A stretch of 64,000 nt of DNA from Streptomyces beigongshangae (GTDB lineage Bacteria > Actinomycetota > Actinomycetes > Streptomycetales > Streptomycetaceae): assembly GCF_019710745.1 (NCBI RefSeq), contig NZ_JAHKJW010000009.1:21135-85134 (forward strand). Reading direction: 5' to 3'. Below, piece by piece: positions 37,612-46,807 of the stretch (positions within the stretch are counted from its first letter, which is position 1; the number at the start of each line of letters is the position of its first letter). The position numbers and the translations under genes were made by a program. The notes below the pieces were generated by a model. It had not been told where the DNA came from. It saw only the letters and a program-made list of their open reading frames with translations, and did not search any database.

Positions 37612-37704
37612 GAGCAGCGGATGGCTGCCGGCGCCGACTGCCCGGGGCGCCGGCACGGACAGGACGGTCTTTCGGGGACCGGCCGGACGAGGACTGACTC
37701 AGGC

Positions 37705-38913
37705 ATGACCGCACCGCTTCACGAAGCACACCCCAGCAGCCCCGGCCGACGGCTGCCCGACACGCAGCAGGGCATGCGCCGCCGCAACCTCTCACGGGTG
37801 CTGCACACCGTGAACGCGGACGGACCGCTGTCCCGCGCGGCCGTCGCCTCCCGCATCGGGCTGACCCGGGCGGCCGTCTCGACCCTCGTGGACGAACTGA
37901 TCCGCTCGGGACTCTTGGAGGAACTGGGCCCCGAGCGGCCGGGCCGGGTTGGACGGCCCGGTTCCGCGCTGGCCCTGAGCGGACGCGGCCCGGCGGGCAT
38001 CGGCGCGGAGGTGGGTGTCGACCATCTCGCCGTGTGCGCGGTCGATCTGCGGGGCACGGTCCGCGCACGGATCGTGCGAAACGGCACCAACCGCGGTCGC
38101 GCACCGGAACCCGTGCTGCGGGAACTGACCGGACTGGTACGGCAGATCGTCGCCGAGGCGGACGGGGAAGGGCTGTGGCCGGCAGGTCTGGCTGTCGCCG
38201 TACCGGGCCTGGTGGCGCGGGACGCCCGGACCGTGGTGCGTGCCCCCAACCTCGGCTGGCACGACACGGACCTCGGCCCTCTGCTGCCGGACGGACTGCC
38301 GCTGACCGTCGACAACGAGGCGAACTTCGGCGGTCTGGCCGAGCTCTGGCTCAACGAGGAGGCGCCGCGCGACTTCCTGCACGTCTCCGCGGAGATCGGC
38401 ATCGGCGGAGCCGTGGTGGTGGACGGGCGGCTGCTGCGCGGGACGCGGGGTTTCGCCGGTGAGTTGGGGCATGTGCCGGTACGGCCCGAGGGGCCCGCGT
38501 GCGGCTGTGGCGGACGCGGGTGCCTCGAGCAGTACGCGGGCGAGGAGGCCGTGCTGCGCGCGGCCGGTCTGGAACCCGGCGGGGACCGTGTCGGGCTGCT
38601 GGCCGAGCACGCGGCGGCGGGTGACGAGAACGTACGGCGGGCCCTGCGCGACGCCGGTGACGCGCTGGGCATCGCGCTGACGGGGGCCGTCAATCTGCTG
38701 GACCCGGAGGCCGTGGTGCTGGGCGGGGCACTGTCCGGGCTCGCGCCCTGGCTGCTGCCGTCGCTGGAACGGGAGCTGGCGCGCCGGACGGCGGGCCCCG
38801 CCTGCCCGGTGTCGGTTTCCTCGCTCGGTCCGCAGGGCCCGCTGCTGGGGGCCGCGCATTCCGTCGTGCGTGCCGTGCTCGACGACCCGGCGGCGGTGGG
38901 GGGCGGAGGGTAG
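37705..38913 (+). CDS. ROK family transcriptional regulator (XylR-like)
   Basis: The protein has 402 residues from the ATG at 37705. A winged helix at residues about 25-90 (SRAAVASRIGLTRAAVSTLV) precedes a ROK sugar-kinase-like domain with HVSAEIGIGGAVVVDG, GFAGELGHVPV and the zinc site CGCGGRGCLEQY. In ROK repressors the sugar-binding domain responds to a sugar ligand and releases DNA. Its place just after xylAB indicates control by xylose, but this is inference from context. Confidence 0.92.
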   Translation: MTAPLHEAHPSSPGRRLPDTQQGMRRRNLSRVLHTVNADGPLSRAAVASRIGLTRAAVSTLVDELIRSGLLEELGPERPGRVGRPGSALALSGRGPAGIGAEVGVDHLAVCAVDLRGTVRARIVRNGTNRGRAPEPVLRELTGLVRQIVAEADGEGLWPAGLAVAVPGLVARDARTVVRAPNLGWHDTDLGPLLPDGLPLTVDNEANFGGLAELWLNEEAPRDFLHVSAEIGIGGAVVVDGRLLRGTRGFAGELGHVPVRPEGPACGCGGRGCLEQYAGEEAVLRAAGLEPGGDRVGLLAEHAAAGDENVRRALRDAGDALGIALTGAVNLLDPEAVVLGGALSGLAPWLLPSLERELARRTAGPACPVSVSSLGPQGPLLGAAHSVVRAVLDDPAAVGGGG

Positions 38914-39168
38914 GGGCGAGCCCGGCCTCGCCGGTCCGGACTCGCCGACGGTGCCTCGGCATCAGCTCCGACGGTGCTTCGGCACCAACTCCGGTACTGC
39001 TGACGGCAACGGCACTCGGAATGCCGCAATGCCTCCCTTCGGGTGACCGGGTTGTCCACAATCGCGGTGCTGTCCACGGAACCGGGCCGGCTCCTCCTCC
39101 TCGACCGACGGGGCCCGTACCGTGATTCACGCGAGACACCGCCATCGGGTGAACGGAGCAGCGCAAGC

Positions 39169-40182
39169 ATGAGCGACCCTCGGATCCTGACCGTCCGACC
39201 CGAACCGGGCGAGTACGCGTGGACGTTCGGTGGTGCGGCGCCGGTGGCGCGCATCGCACCGGGTACGGTTCTCGACCTCTACACGGAGGACTGCTTCGCC
39301 GGGCGGGTGCGCTCGGAGAAGGACCTGGTGTCCGAGGTGTGCGAGTTCCCGTTCCTCAACCCGCAGACAGGGCCGTTCCACGTGGAGGGCGCGGAACCGG
39401 GTGACACCGTCGCGGTGCACTTCGTGTCGATCGAACCGGCTCGGGACCGGGCGGCGTCGACCACGGTCCCGCTGTTCGGGGCGCTGACCTCCACGCACGC
39501 CACGGCCACGCTGCAACCGCCGCTCCCGGAGACGGTGTGGATCTGGCAGCTCGACCGGGCGCGCCGCACCGCTCTGTTCAGCGCACGGGACAGCGACATC
39601 CGGATCGAGCTGCCCATGGATCCCATGCACGGCACCGTGGGAGTGGCGCCGGCCAATCTGGAGGTGCGCTCCGCCCTGGTGCCGGACGCGCACGGCGGGA
39701 ACATGGACACGCCCGAGATGCGGACCGGCGTCACCTGCTACCTCGGGGTGAACGTCGAGGGCGCCCTGCTCAGTCTCGGTGACGGCCACGCACGGCAGGG
39801 TGAGGGCGAGACCTGCGGGGTCGCCGTGGAGTGCGCGATGAACACGATGGTGATCGTCGAGCTGCTCAAGGGGATCTCCACGCCGTGGCCGCGCATCGAG
39901 TCCGACACGCACATCATCTCGACCGGCTCGGCACGCCCCCTGGAGGACGCGTTCCGCATATCGCAGCTCGACCTGGTGCAATGGCTGGCGCGCGACTACG
40001 GGTTCAGCGAAATGGATGCCCACCAGTTCGCCACCCAGGCCGTCGAGTCGCCGCTGGCCAACGTCTGCGACACCAACTACACCTGCGTGGCCAAGATCCG
40101 TAAGGAGTGGCTGCCCGAGCGGGAGACGCATCGAGGGCTGCATGCCCGGATGCGCGAAGCGGCCGCGGCCCTGGGACGTTGA
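39169..40182 (+). CDS. Acetamidase/formamidase family protein
   Basis: The protein has 337 residues from the ATG at 39169. It follows the FmdA/AmdA family: TEDCFAGRVRSEKDLVSEV near residue 45, the FHVEGAEPGDTVAVHFVSIE block, and DAHGGNMDTPEMRTGVTCYL and LSLGDGHARQGEGETCGVAVE. The conserved His and Asp of these blocks bind metal in the family. It hydrolyses simple amides such as formamide or acetamide to acid and ammonia, although members vary in substrate. It stands alone between the ROK gene and the amidase gene. Confidence 0.92.
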   Translation: MSDPRILTVRPEPGEYAWTFGGAAPVARIAPGTVLDLYTEDCFAGRVRSEKDLVSEVCEFPFLNPQTGPFHVEGAEPGDTVAVHFVSIEPARDRAASTTVPLFGALTSTHATATLQPPLPETVWIWQLDRARRTALFSARDSDIRIELPMDPMHGTVGVAPANLEVRSALVPDAHGGNMDTPEMRTGVTCYLGVNVEGALLSLGDGHARQGEGETCGVAVECAMNTMVIVELLKGISTPWPRIESDTHIISTGSARPLEDAFRISQLDLVQWLARDYGFSEMDAHQFATQAVESPLANVCDTNYTCVAKIRKEWLPERETHRGLHARMREAAAALGR

Positions 40183-40294
40183 GCCCTGTGCGCACGGTGT
40201 GACCAAAGGCGGGCGTCCACCCGAACCACCGACCACCGTCCCGTGCTCCCCGCCGCGTGCTCGTTGCCCGGCCGCCCACCACCCGCTTCCGCCG

Positions 40295-40336
40295 CCCGCC
40301 GCCCGCCGCCCGCCGCCCGCCGCCCGCCGCCCGCCG
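40295..40336. repeat. Six copies of CCCGCCG before the amidase gene
   Basis: The 7-base unit CCCGCCG repeats six times without change, then the sequence turns AT-rich (AAATAAATGG and TGTTTTTTGA) up to the ribosome binding site at about 40360. The array is in the 5' leader and could vary by slippage. Confidence 0.85.
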
Positions 40337-40370
40337 AAATAAATGGTCGCTGTTTTTTGAGAGGAAACCC

Positions 40371-40982
40371 GTGGACCGAGCCAAGTTCCTGCCCACTTCC
40401 CTGCCGAGCAGGCGGCGCCTGCTCCAGAGCGCGGCCCTGGCCACGCTCTCCACCACGCTGCTCCCCACCCCGCGGGCGGGCGCCGCACCGCGGGGCATCG
40501 ACTATCCGCAGTCCGAGTGGGCCCCGGCGAACAGGTCCAACTACACGGTGGCCGACCGTCCCACGAGCCACCCCGTCGACTTCGTCGTCATCCATGTGAC
40601 ACAGGCGACCTACGCGGACACCCTCGCCATCTTCCAGAACCCGAAGAAGCAGGTGTCCGCGCACTACGTGGTCCGGTCCTCCGACGGCCACATCGCACAG
40701 ATGGTCAGGGAGCGTGACATCGCCTGGCACGCGGGCATCTGGGACTACAACACCCGCAGCATCGGAATCGAGCACGAGGGCTGGGTGGACAAGCCCGCGT
40801 ACTTCACCGACGCCCAGTACGAGGAGTCGGCGAAGCTGACCGCGGCGATCTGCGCCAAGTACGCGATCCCCAAGGACCGTTCTCACATACTCGCGCACTA
40901 CGAGGTGCCGGACAGCGACCACACCGATCCCGGTCCGCACTGGGACTGGACGCGCTACATCAGAATGGTCGACTCCGCCTAG
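40371..40982 (+). CDS. Tat-exported N-acetylmuramoyl-L-alanine amidase
   Basis: The protein has 203 residues from the GTG at 40371, with GAGAGG eight bases upstream. The N-terminus has a twin-arginine-type signal: SRRRLLQSAALATLSTTLL and a PRAGA cleavage region. The amidase type 2 (PGRP-like) domain follows: FVVIHVTQATY with the first zinc His, SAHYVVRSSDGHIAQMV, IAWHAGIWDYNTRSIGIEHE, and HTDPGPHWDW with the second zinc His. It cuts the bond between N-acetylmuramate and L-alanine in cell wall. In a solitary streptomycete gene it may serve in lysis of other bacteria or in wall recycling. Confidence 0.9.
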   Translation: MDRAKFLPTSLPSRRRLLQSAALATLSTTLLPTPRAGAAPRGIDYPQSEWAPANRSNYTVADRPTSHPVDFVVIHVTQATYADTLAIFQNPKKQVSAHYVVRSSDGHIAQMVRERDIAWHAGIWDYNTRSIGIEHEGWVDKPAYFTDAQYEESAKLTAAICAKYAIPKDRSHILAHYEVPDSDHTDPGPHWDWTRYIRMVDSA

Positions 40983-41132
40983 CCGACCGGCGCGGATGCC
41001 GCGCAGCCGACCGGCGCAAGGGAGGCGGCGGCGCTTGCCGGGCTGGCCGCGACGCTTGTCCGTGCCGGCCGCTGGAGTGACGATGTCACCAGCGGCCCCG
41101 CATCCAGTCCCAGCGCCCTCCGGGAGGCCGAG

Positions 41133-42425
41133 TTGACCGATCCATGGGTGGCCCTCGATCCGGGCACCGATCCGGTGGAACGGGTGCGCGTGCTGCAGCG
41201 CGCGCACGAGACGTTCACCGAGGCGGGCACGGTACCGCGGCCGGTACGGTCCGTGGTCGCCGAATCCTGGCGGCGTTCAGCGCGGGCCGGGGTCGGGCCG
41301 GACGGCTCCGCGTCCGTGGAGCTCACCGACGGGGACCTCGGATCGTACCGGTCGGAACACCCGTTGGCCCCGCTCATGCCGCTGTTCCGGGAACTCATGG
41401 GCACGTTCGCGTCGGACGGCGAGCATCTGCTGGCCGTGTGCGACGCGCAGAGCAGACTCCTGTGGGTCGAGGGCCACCCCGGTACACGGCAGAAGGCGGA
41501 CGGCATGAACTTCGTGCCGGGCGCACGGTGGGCGGAGTCCGTGATGGGCACGAACGCCCCGGGCACGGCGGTCGCGCTCGACCGGCCGGTGCAGGTGTTC
41601 GCGGCGGAGCACTTCATACGCCGCGTCCAGCCGTGGACATGCGCAGCCGCTCCGGTGCACGACCCGCGTACGGGACGGCTGCTCGGCGCCGTCGACATCA
41701 CCGGCGGGGACGGGCTCGCGCATCCGCACAGCCTGGGCTTCGTGCAGGCCGTGGCACGGGCCGCCGAGTCCCAGCTGGCCCTGCTCAGTCCGGTGCCGAC
41801 CGCCACCGACGCCCTGCAGCTGACGGCTCTGGGCCGGGACGAGGCCCTGCTCGTGACCAGTGGCCGCACACTGCGTCTGAGCCGTAGGCACAGCGAGCTC
41901 CTGGTCCTGCTGTCCAGGCATCCGGACGGTCTCACGGGCGACGCGTTGCTGTGCGCGCTGTACGAGGACGAGTGGGTGACGCCGGTGACGTTGCGCGCCG
42001 AGCTGGCCCGCCTGCGGCGGCTGCTCGGGGCCGGGGTCCTGGCTTCACGGCCGTACCGGCTCACGGTCGCGGTCGAGTCCGATGTCGCGGTGGTGGAGCG
42101 CAGACTCGGCGCCGGTGCGGTCACGGCAGCCGTGGCGGCGTACGCCGGTCCGCTGCTGCCGGGTTCGCAGGCGCCGGCGGTGGTCCGGCTGCGCCGACGG
42201 CTCGCGGACGGACTGCGCGCGGCCCTCGTCTCCGGCCGCGACCCCGACCTGCTCGCGCACTGGGCCCATGCGTCATGGGGCGAGGAGGACCTCCAGGTGT
42301 GGCGGGCCCTGGCCGCCTCCCGCCCGACGGCACCGGTACGGGCGCGGCTCGCACAGTTGGAGGCCGAGCAGTCCGCGTTGCAGTCCACGTTGCAGTCCAC
42401 GTTCCCCGGCCGGGCGCGGCGCTGA
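41133..42425 (+). CDS. GAF-domain transcriptional regulator with winged helix
   Basis: The protein has 430 residues from a TTG at 41133, preceded by GGGAGG. Residues about 25-220 hold an N-terminal helical part ([14 protein letters not shown]) and a GAF-type sensor with [20 protein letters not shown] and [20 protein letters not shown], as in AcoR- or aldehyde-responsive regulators. The AAA+ sigma-54 module of AcoR is missing. In its place residues about 260-320 form a winged helix ([20 protein letters not shown]). It is followed by an aldehyde dehydrogenase gene 104 bases away, which is the likely target. Confidence 0.88.
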   Translation: MTDPWVALDPGTDPVERVRVLQRAHETFTEAGTVPRPVRSVVAESWRRSARAGVGPDGSASVELTDGDLGSYRSEHPLAPLMPLFRELMGTFASDGEHLLAVCDAQSRLLWVEGHPGTRQKADGMNFVPGARWAESVMGTNAPGTAVALDRPVQVFAAEHFIRRVQPWTCAAAPVHDPRTGRLLGAVDITGGDGLAHPHSLGFVQAVARAAESQLALLSPVPTATDALQLTALGRDEALLVTSGRTLRLSRRHSELLVLLSRHPDGLTGDALLCALYEDEWVTPVTLRAELARLRRLLGAGVLASRPYRLTVAVESDVAVVERRLGAGAVTAAVAAYAGPLLPGSQAPAVVRLRRRLADGLRAALVSGRDPDLLAHWAHASWGEEDLQVWRALAASRPTAPVRARLAQLEAEQSALQSTLQSTFPGRARR

Positions 42426-42528
42426 AGCCCTCCGCTCCGGCGCGCAACGTACCTGCAACCTCCTTGTCCCTACCGTCGTGGTGGGAGCCGCCCAACGGCG
42501 GGCGGCCCTTCCTCGGGAGGCAGAGCAC

Positions 42529-44052
42529 ATGACCCGTTACGCGGCGCCCGGCACCGAAGGCGCGATCGTCTCCTACCGGTCGCGGTACGACCACTTCATC
42601 GGGGGCGAGTATGTGGAGCCCGCCCGTGGGCAGTACTTCGAGAACCCGAGCCCGGTGAACGGGCAGCCGTTCACGGAGGTGGCGCGCGGCACGGCCGAGG
42701 ACGTGGAGCGCGCGCTCGACGCGGCACACGCCGCCGCTCCGGCCTGGGGCCGTACGTCGGTGACCGCGCGGGCCGACATCCTCCTCAAGGTCGCCGACCG
42801 GATGGAGGCGAACCTGGAGAAGCTCGCGGTCGCGGAGAGCTGGGAGAACGGCAAGCCCGTCCGGGAGACCCTGGCCGCCGACATTCCCCTCGCCATCGAC
42901 CACTTCCGCTACTTCGCGGGGGCCATCCGTGCGCAGGAGGGGTCGCTCGGCGAGGTCGACGACGACACGGTGGCGTACCACTTCCACGAGCCGCTGGGGG
43001 TCGTGGCGCAGATCATCCCGTGGAACTTCCCGATCCTGATGGCGGTGTGGAAGCTGGCACCGGCGCTCGCGGCGGGCAACGCGGTGGTGATCAAACCCGC
43101 CGAGCAGACCCCGGCGTCGATCCACTACTTGATGAGTCTGGTCTCGGACCTGCTGCCACCGGGCGTCGTGAACATCGTCAACGGTTTCGGCGTCGAGGCG
43201 GGCAAGCCCTTGGCGTCCAGTCCCCGGGTGGCGAAGGTCGCCTTCACCGGGGAGACCACGACGGGGCGGTTGATCATGCAGTACGCCTCGGAGAACATCA
43301 AGCCGGTGACGCTAGAACTCGGCGGCAAGTCGCCGAACATCTTCTTCGACGACGTGTGGGCGCGGGACGACGACTTCCGGGACAAGGCGCTCGAAGGCTT
43401 CACCATGTTCGCGCTGAACCAGGGCGAGGTCTGCACCTGCCCGTCCCGGGCGCTCGTCCAGCAGGGCTGCTACAGCGAGTTCCTCGACGCGGCGGTGGCC
43501 CGCACCGAGCTTATCGAGCCCGGCCATCCGCTCGACACCGGGACGATGATCGGCGCCCAGGCATCCAACGACCAGCTCGAGAAGATCCTCTCCTATCTGG
43601 ACATAGGCCAGCAGGAGGGCGCCAAGGTACTGACGGGCGGACATCGCGTCGAATACGACGGCGAACTGGCGGGCGGGTACTACGTGCAGCCGACGATCTT
43701 CCAGGGCGACAACAGGATGCGGATCTTCCAGGAGGAGATCTTCGGCCCCGTCGTGTCCGTCACGTCGTTCTCGGACTTCGACGACGCCATCAAGATCGCC
43801 AATGACACCCTCTACGGGCTCGGGGCCGGCGTGTGGACGCGGGACATCAACACGGCGTACCGCGCGGGGCGGTCGATCCAGGCCGGCCGGGTGTGGACGA
43901 ACTGTTACCACGCGTATCCGGCACACGCGGCGTTCGGCGGCTACAAGCAGTCCGGCATCGGCCGCGAGAACCACAAGATGATGTTGGAGCACTACCAGCA
44001 GACGAAGAACCTCCTCGTGTCGTACTCGCCGAAGAAACTGGGCTTCTTCTAG
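42529..44052 (+). CDS. NAD-dependent aldehyde dehydrogenase
   Basis: The protein has 507 residues from the ATG at 42529, preceded by CGGGAGG. It is a full-length [23 protein letters not shown] near residue 165, [14 protein letters not shown] with the catalytic Glu, and [15 protein letters not shown] with the nucleophilic Cys. The end, [20 protein letters not shown], is typical of the ExaC/acetaldehyde dehydrogenase group that oxidises short aldehydes to acids with NAD. The GAF regulator directly upstream is a common partner. A terminator hairpin follows at 44062. Confidence 0.96.
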   Translation: MTRYAAPGTEGAIVSYRSRYDHFIGGEYVEPARGQYFENPSPVNGQPFTEVARGTAEDVERALDAAHAAAPAWGRTSVTARADILLKVADRMEANLEKLAVAESWENGKPVRETLAADIPLAIDHFRYFAGAIRAQEGSLGEVDDDTVAYHFHEPLGVVAQIIPWNFPILMAVWKLAPALAAGNAVVIKPAEQTPASIHYLMSLVSDLLPPGVVNIVNGFGVEAGKPLASSPRVAKVAFTGETTTGRLIMQYASENIKPVTLELGGKSPNIFFDDVWARDDDFRDKALEGFTMFALNQGEVCTCPSRALVQQGCYSEFLDAAVARTELIEPGHPLDTGTMIGAQASNDQLEKILSYLDIGQQEGAKVLTGGHRVEYDGELAGGYYVQPTIFQGDNRMRIFQEEIFGPVVSVTSFSDFDDAIKIANDTLYGLGAGVWTRDINTAYRAGRSIQAGRVWTNCYHAYPAHAAFGGYKQSGIGRENHKMMLEHYQQTKNLLVSYSPKKLGFF

Positions 44053-44061
44053 ACGCCAGAA

Positions 44062-44101
44062 AAGGGCGCCCGCCCGGGCAGTTCACCTGTCGGGCGCCCT
44101 T
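44062..44101 (+). terminator. Terminator hairpin after the aldehyde dehydrogenase gene
   Basis: AAGGGCGCCCG and CGGGCGCCCTT form an 11-bp perfect stem around an 18-base loop, nine bases after the stop codon. Confidence 0.75.
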
Positions 44102-44774
44102 CCCGGCGTGTATCCAGGTAACGGGGTGAAGCGCAGCGCAACTCCTGATATGTCCCACTGCTGTCCCGCCTCCGACCAGCTGTTCCGGGGTACTTCCGGG
44201 CCAAGGACCGGCTCATGCGTCCTCTCTACTGTCGAGGGCAGCGGGAAGGCCATGGACCCGGGCCGCGGTCAGGTCGTGTGTGGCTTCCGGCAATGTCTCC
44301 AAGGTCCATGCCGAAGGGCCTGTTATTACCACCCTCAATGCTGGGGCAAGTTGATGGCCCGGTTGTCGCGTCGGGTGGGCGCCGGGTTTCACTTCCCCGG
44401 GGTGGTGGTGCGGATCACCGGGGCGGTTGAAGTGGCTGGTCAGCCGGGCTCGGCAAGACCTTGGGCCGATCGATCGCCCGGGTGACCCCGTCGGTTCCGG
44501 GCCATCAGGTCGTGAAGCGGAGCCGACGGGTACGGCCGGTGGTGACGAGCTGGGCGGCGGCGAAAGTTCGAGGTCGGCGAGCTGACCACCCTTTGTGTCG
44601 GTCGCCGGCGGATGAGCGCATGGGCTGGCGGGTTGAGTGCCTCGGCTGGCGGGGCCGGAGCGGCACGCCTCCTCACCTGCGGTTCAAGGATTGAATCGAC
44701 GGCGGCCGCGATGGACAGCTGCCGCGGGACGCCGTCCACCGCATGCGCCCGGCATGGCGTGCACGCAGGGGGAG
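44102..44774. other. Gene-poor stretch of about 670 bases
   Basis: Frames are open here and there on both strands, but I saw no domain, no start with a plausible site and no transposon ends. Two frames (44108 to 44485 on plus and 44440 to 44739 on minus) are Pro/Arg-rich and lack coding character. Confidence 0.45.
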
Positions 44775-44810
44775 GTGAGCGGCCCGGCGGCCGGAACGCC
44801 GGGCGCTCAC
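44775..44810 (-). terminator. Terminator hairpin of the membrane protein gene
   Basis: GTGAGC plus GCCCGGCG and the mirrored CGCCGGGC plus GCTCAC form a stem of 14 pairs with one bulged base and a seven-base loop. It begins eight bases beyond the stop of the minus-strand gene ending at 44818. Confidence 0.75.
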
Positions 44811-44817
44811 CGTTCGG

Positions 44818-45537
44818 TCATTTGTCGGCGCCGCGGAGTGCGGCGACGACAAAGCCCACCGCGGAGCCCAGCAGGAGCAGTGTCAGCACACCCCAGCCCA
44901 CGGGAATCGACCACATCGGCCAGCCGGCGGCCGCCTGCACCCACAGGGTCACGATGGCTGCGGCACCTATTCCGAGACCGTGCCACCGCACGACGGCTGC
45001 GGCCACCACCTGCCGCCGGCTGCGGCGGCCGAGCAGCCCCCACAGGCCGCCGATGAAGGCCACCGCACCGAACGATATGCAGCCGATCGCCCCGCCGAGC
45101 CGGTCCTCCGGCCATCCCACGGGCCCGTCGGACGTCTGCTGACGCCGCCCGTCGGCGTCCCGGACCTCAATGACGTCCCCGTACCAGATCAGGCCGACGA
45201 CCTTGTCGTCCGGCTCCATCTCCGACACCACCGGATCGGTGTTGCCAAACGTCACGTGCCACGGCCTGCCGCTGGGCAACACCAGCTCCGCCTCCGGCGA
45301 CTTGTCCCTCTTGCCGCGGTGCAGTGCGGCCTTACGGACGGTGAAGTCCTGCTCCCACAGACAGGCCGACACCTCGACCGGCGCGGAAGCGCAGTCCGGC
45401 GCAGCCCCGAACTCCCGCTCCCGCTCCAGCGCCCCGCGAACCTCACCGGCCATCGCCATCCCGAAACCGGCCACCAGCAGGCCGACCAGCATCCAGACCA
45501 CCGCCCGCAGTCCCGGCTTCCACGCGGCCTCAGCCAT
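44818..45537 (-). CDS. Membrane protein of unknown function
   Basis: The protein has 239 residues from the ATG at 45537, with GGGGGAGAAGG just upstream; two earlier ATGs at 45552 and 45567 lack such a site. One membrane segment follows a short N-terminus (VVWMLVGLLVAGFGMAMA), then an exterior domain with two cysteines (DCASAPVEVSACLWEQDFTV), then three hydrophobic segments near residues 145-235. I do not recognise the family. The middle domain, VVGLIWYGDVIEVRDADGR, suggests a beta barrel outside the membrane. Confidence 0.75.
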   Translation of the reverse strand: MAEAAWKPGLRAVVWMLVGLLVAGFGMAMAGEVRGALEREREFGAAPDCASAPVEVSACLWEQDFTVRKAALHRGKRDKSPEAELVLPSGRPWHVTFGNTDPVVSEMEPDDKVVGLIWYGDVIEVRDADGRRQQTSDGPVGWPEDRLGGAIGCISFGAVAFIGGLWGLLGRRSRRQVVAAAVVRWHGLGIGAAAIVTLWVQAAAGWPMWSIPVGWGVLTLLLLGSAVGFVVAALRGADK

Positions 45538-45593
45538 CCTTCTCCCCCGCATTTCACCTGGATCCATCGCGCAGCGCCCGTGACGTGCGCGTT

Positions 45594-45965
45594 TCACCCT
45601 CGACTCCGAGGTGGGTACAGCGTCCACCACCAGAAGCAGGCAGATAACGCGGACAGCGGGCAGATCATCCAGGCCCCACGCTGCCGATTCCCGGCAACCG
45701 TCGCGGGGCAGGTCGGCCGGCCAACGGCGTCCTGACAGCCGACCCGCCGATGACAACGCACAGATCCGCCACGTGCCGCGTTCATCCGCCGACTGAAGTG
45801 CTCAGTGGCGCGCCACAACTCGCCGGGCAGGTCCGGAACCTCGCACGACGGCCAGTTCAGCGGGTCGATGGCGTCCTTGCCCAGTGGGCCGGGGTCGCGC
45901 CCGGAGTACCGCTCACCCGTCGCGTCCGGCTCGGAGGCGCGGGTCGGCGGGTGCGGGGCGCTCAT
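45594..45965 (-). CDS. Short hypothetical protein, possibly decayed
   Basis: The frame gives about 123 residues from the ATG at 45965. The first 65 residues look like protein (PLNWPSCEVPDLPGELWRAT, then EHFSRRMNAARG), but the rest is Cys/Arg-rich and less protein-like, so the frame may have shifted. GGAG lies three bases before the start. Part of a tandem duplication (45970-46007) sits directly at its 5' end. This could be the truncated end of a larger actinobacterial hypothetical gene. Confidence 0.35.
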   Translation of the reverse strand: MSAPHPPTRASEPDATGERYSGRDPGPLGKDAIDPLNWPSCEVPDLPGELWRATEHFSRRMNAARGGSVRCHRRVGCQDAVGRPTCPATVAGNRQRGAWMICPLSALSACFWWWTLYPPRSRG

Positions 45966-45969
45966 CAGC

Positions 45970-46007
45970 TCCAGGCCGGTCACGGCGGTCCAGGCCGGTC
46001 ACGGCGG
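45970..46007. repeat. Tandem duplication of 19 bp
   Basis: Two adjacent identical copies of TCCAGGCCGGTCACGGCGG fill 45970-46007. It sits at the 5' end of the doubtful gene at 45594-45965 and shifts any frame that crosses it. The stretch from 46008 to 46106 shows no gene. Confidence 0.85.
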
Positions 46008-46106
46008 TCGAGCCGCGCGGCGTCATCACCCGCGAGGCGTACACGCCCTGGCCGCGCGGCACGGACCGGTCCGCGCCTTCCCGCTCCACCTACTGCGCGA
46101 GGGCTG

Positions 46107-46676
46107 TCAGGCGGGGCGGGCGCGCAGGTGGGCGCGTTCGCCCTGCTTGCCGAAGATGACCAGCAGCTCCACCGGCTGGTCGTTGTCGGGGCCCAGCCAG
46201 TGCGGGACGTGGGTGTCGAATTCCGCGACCTCCCCCGGCGCCAGCACCAGGACGCGGTCGCCGAGGTGAAGGCGGAACCTGCCGTTGAGGACATAGATCC
46301 ACTCATAGCCCTCATGCGTCCGGAGCTCGGGCTCACCTGCGGCGGGGCTGATGACGAGCTTGTGCGCGTGCATGCCGCCCGGCCTGCGGGTCAGCGGCAC
46401 GTAGGTCATGCCGTCGCGCGTGACGGGGCGTAGGTGCACGCGGGGATCGCCCGTCTGCGGAGCGCCGACGAGTTCGTCGAGCGGGACATTGTAGGCCCGG
46501 GCCAGGGGCAGCAGCAGTTCCAGGTTGGGCTTGCGGCCTCCACCCTCCAGGCGGGAGAGCGTGCTCTCCGAGATCCCCGTGAGTTCGGCCAGCGCGGCCA
46601 GCGTGATGGCGTGCCGGTGGCGCAGCTCCCGCAGCCGGGGTCCGACACCGGCCAGCACGTCCTCGAAGTCGCTCAT
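46107..46676 (-). CDS. XRE-family regulator with cupin sensor domain
   Basis: The protein has 189 residues from the ATG at 46676; an ATG nine bases earlier is also possible. Residues about 10-65 hold an XRE helix-turn-helix (LRHRHAITLAALAELTGISE and STLSRLEGGGRKPNLELL). Residues about 95-180 hold a cupin (HEGYEWIYVLNGRFRLHLGD and APGEVAEFDTHVPHWLG). The cupin may sense a small ligand or metal. It is divergent from the efflux/methyltransferase/ene-reductase operon, the likely target. Confidence 0.93.
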   Translation of the reverse strand: MSDFEDVLAGVGPRLRELRHRHAITLAALAELTGISESTLSRLEGGGRKPNLELLLPLARAYNVPLDELVGAPQTGDPRVHLRPVTRDGMTYVPLTRRPGGMHAHKLVISPAAGEPELRTHEGYEWIYVLNGRFRLHLGDRVLVLAPGEVAEFDTHVPHWLGPDNDQPVELLVIFGKQGERAHLRARPA

Positions 46677-46706
46677 GCTCCGCATCTTGCCGAACCGGCA
46701 TGAAGG

Positions 46707-46714
46707 ATTGCAAT
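46707..46714. promoter_or_regulatory. Small palindrome in the XRE-efflux gap
   Basis: ATTGCAAT is a perfect palindrome in an AT-rich spot of the 131-base divergent gap and could be part of the operator of the XRE-cupin regulator. It is short, so this is tentative. Confidence 0.35.
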
Positions 46715-46807
46715 TTGCTGTGACCCGGGCGCACTCTCCTGGCGACGTGAGCCACCTGATCCGTGGCCCACCTAGCCCTCGCCCCTCACTGCTCAGGAGA
46801 GCTGCCG

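Noticed and set aside
44108..44485. Plus-strand frame of 125 codons
   Set aside because: No ribosome binding site, no recognisable domain, and poor coding character.
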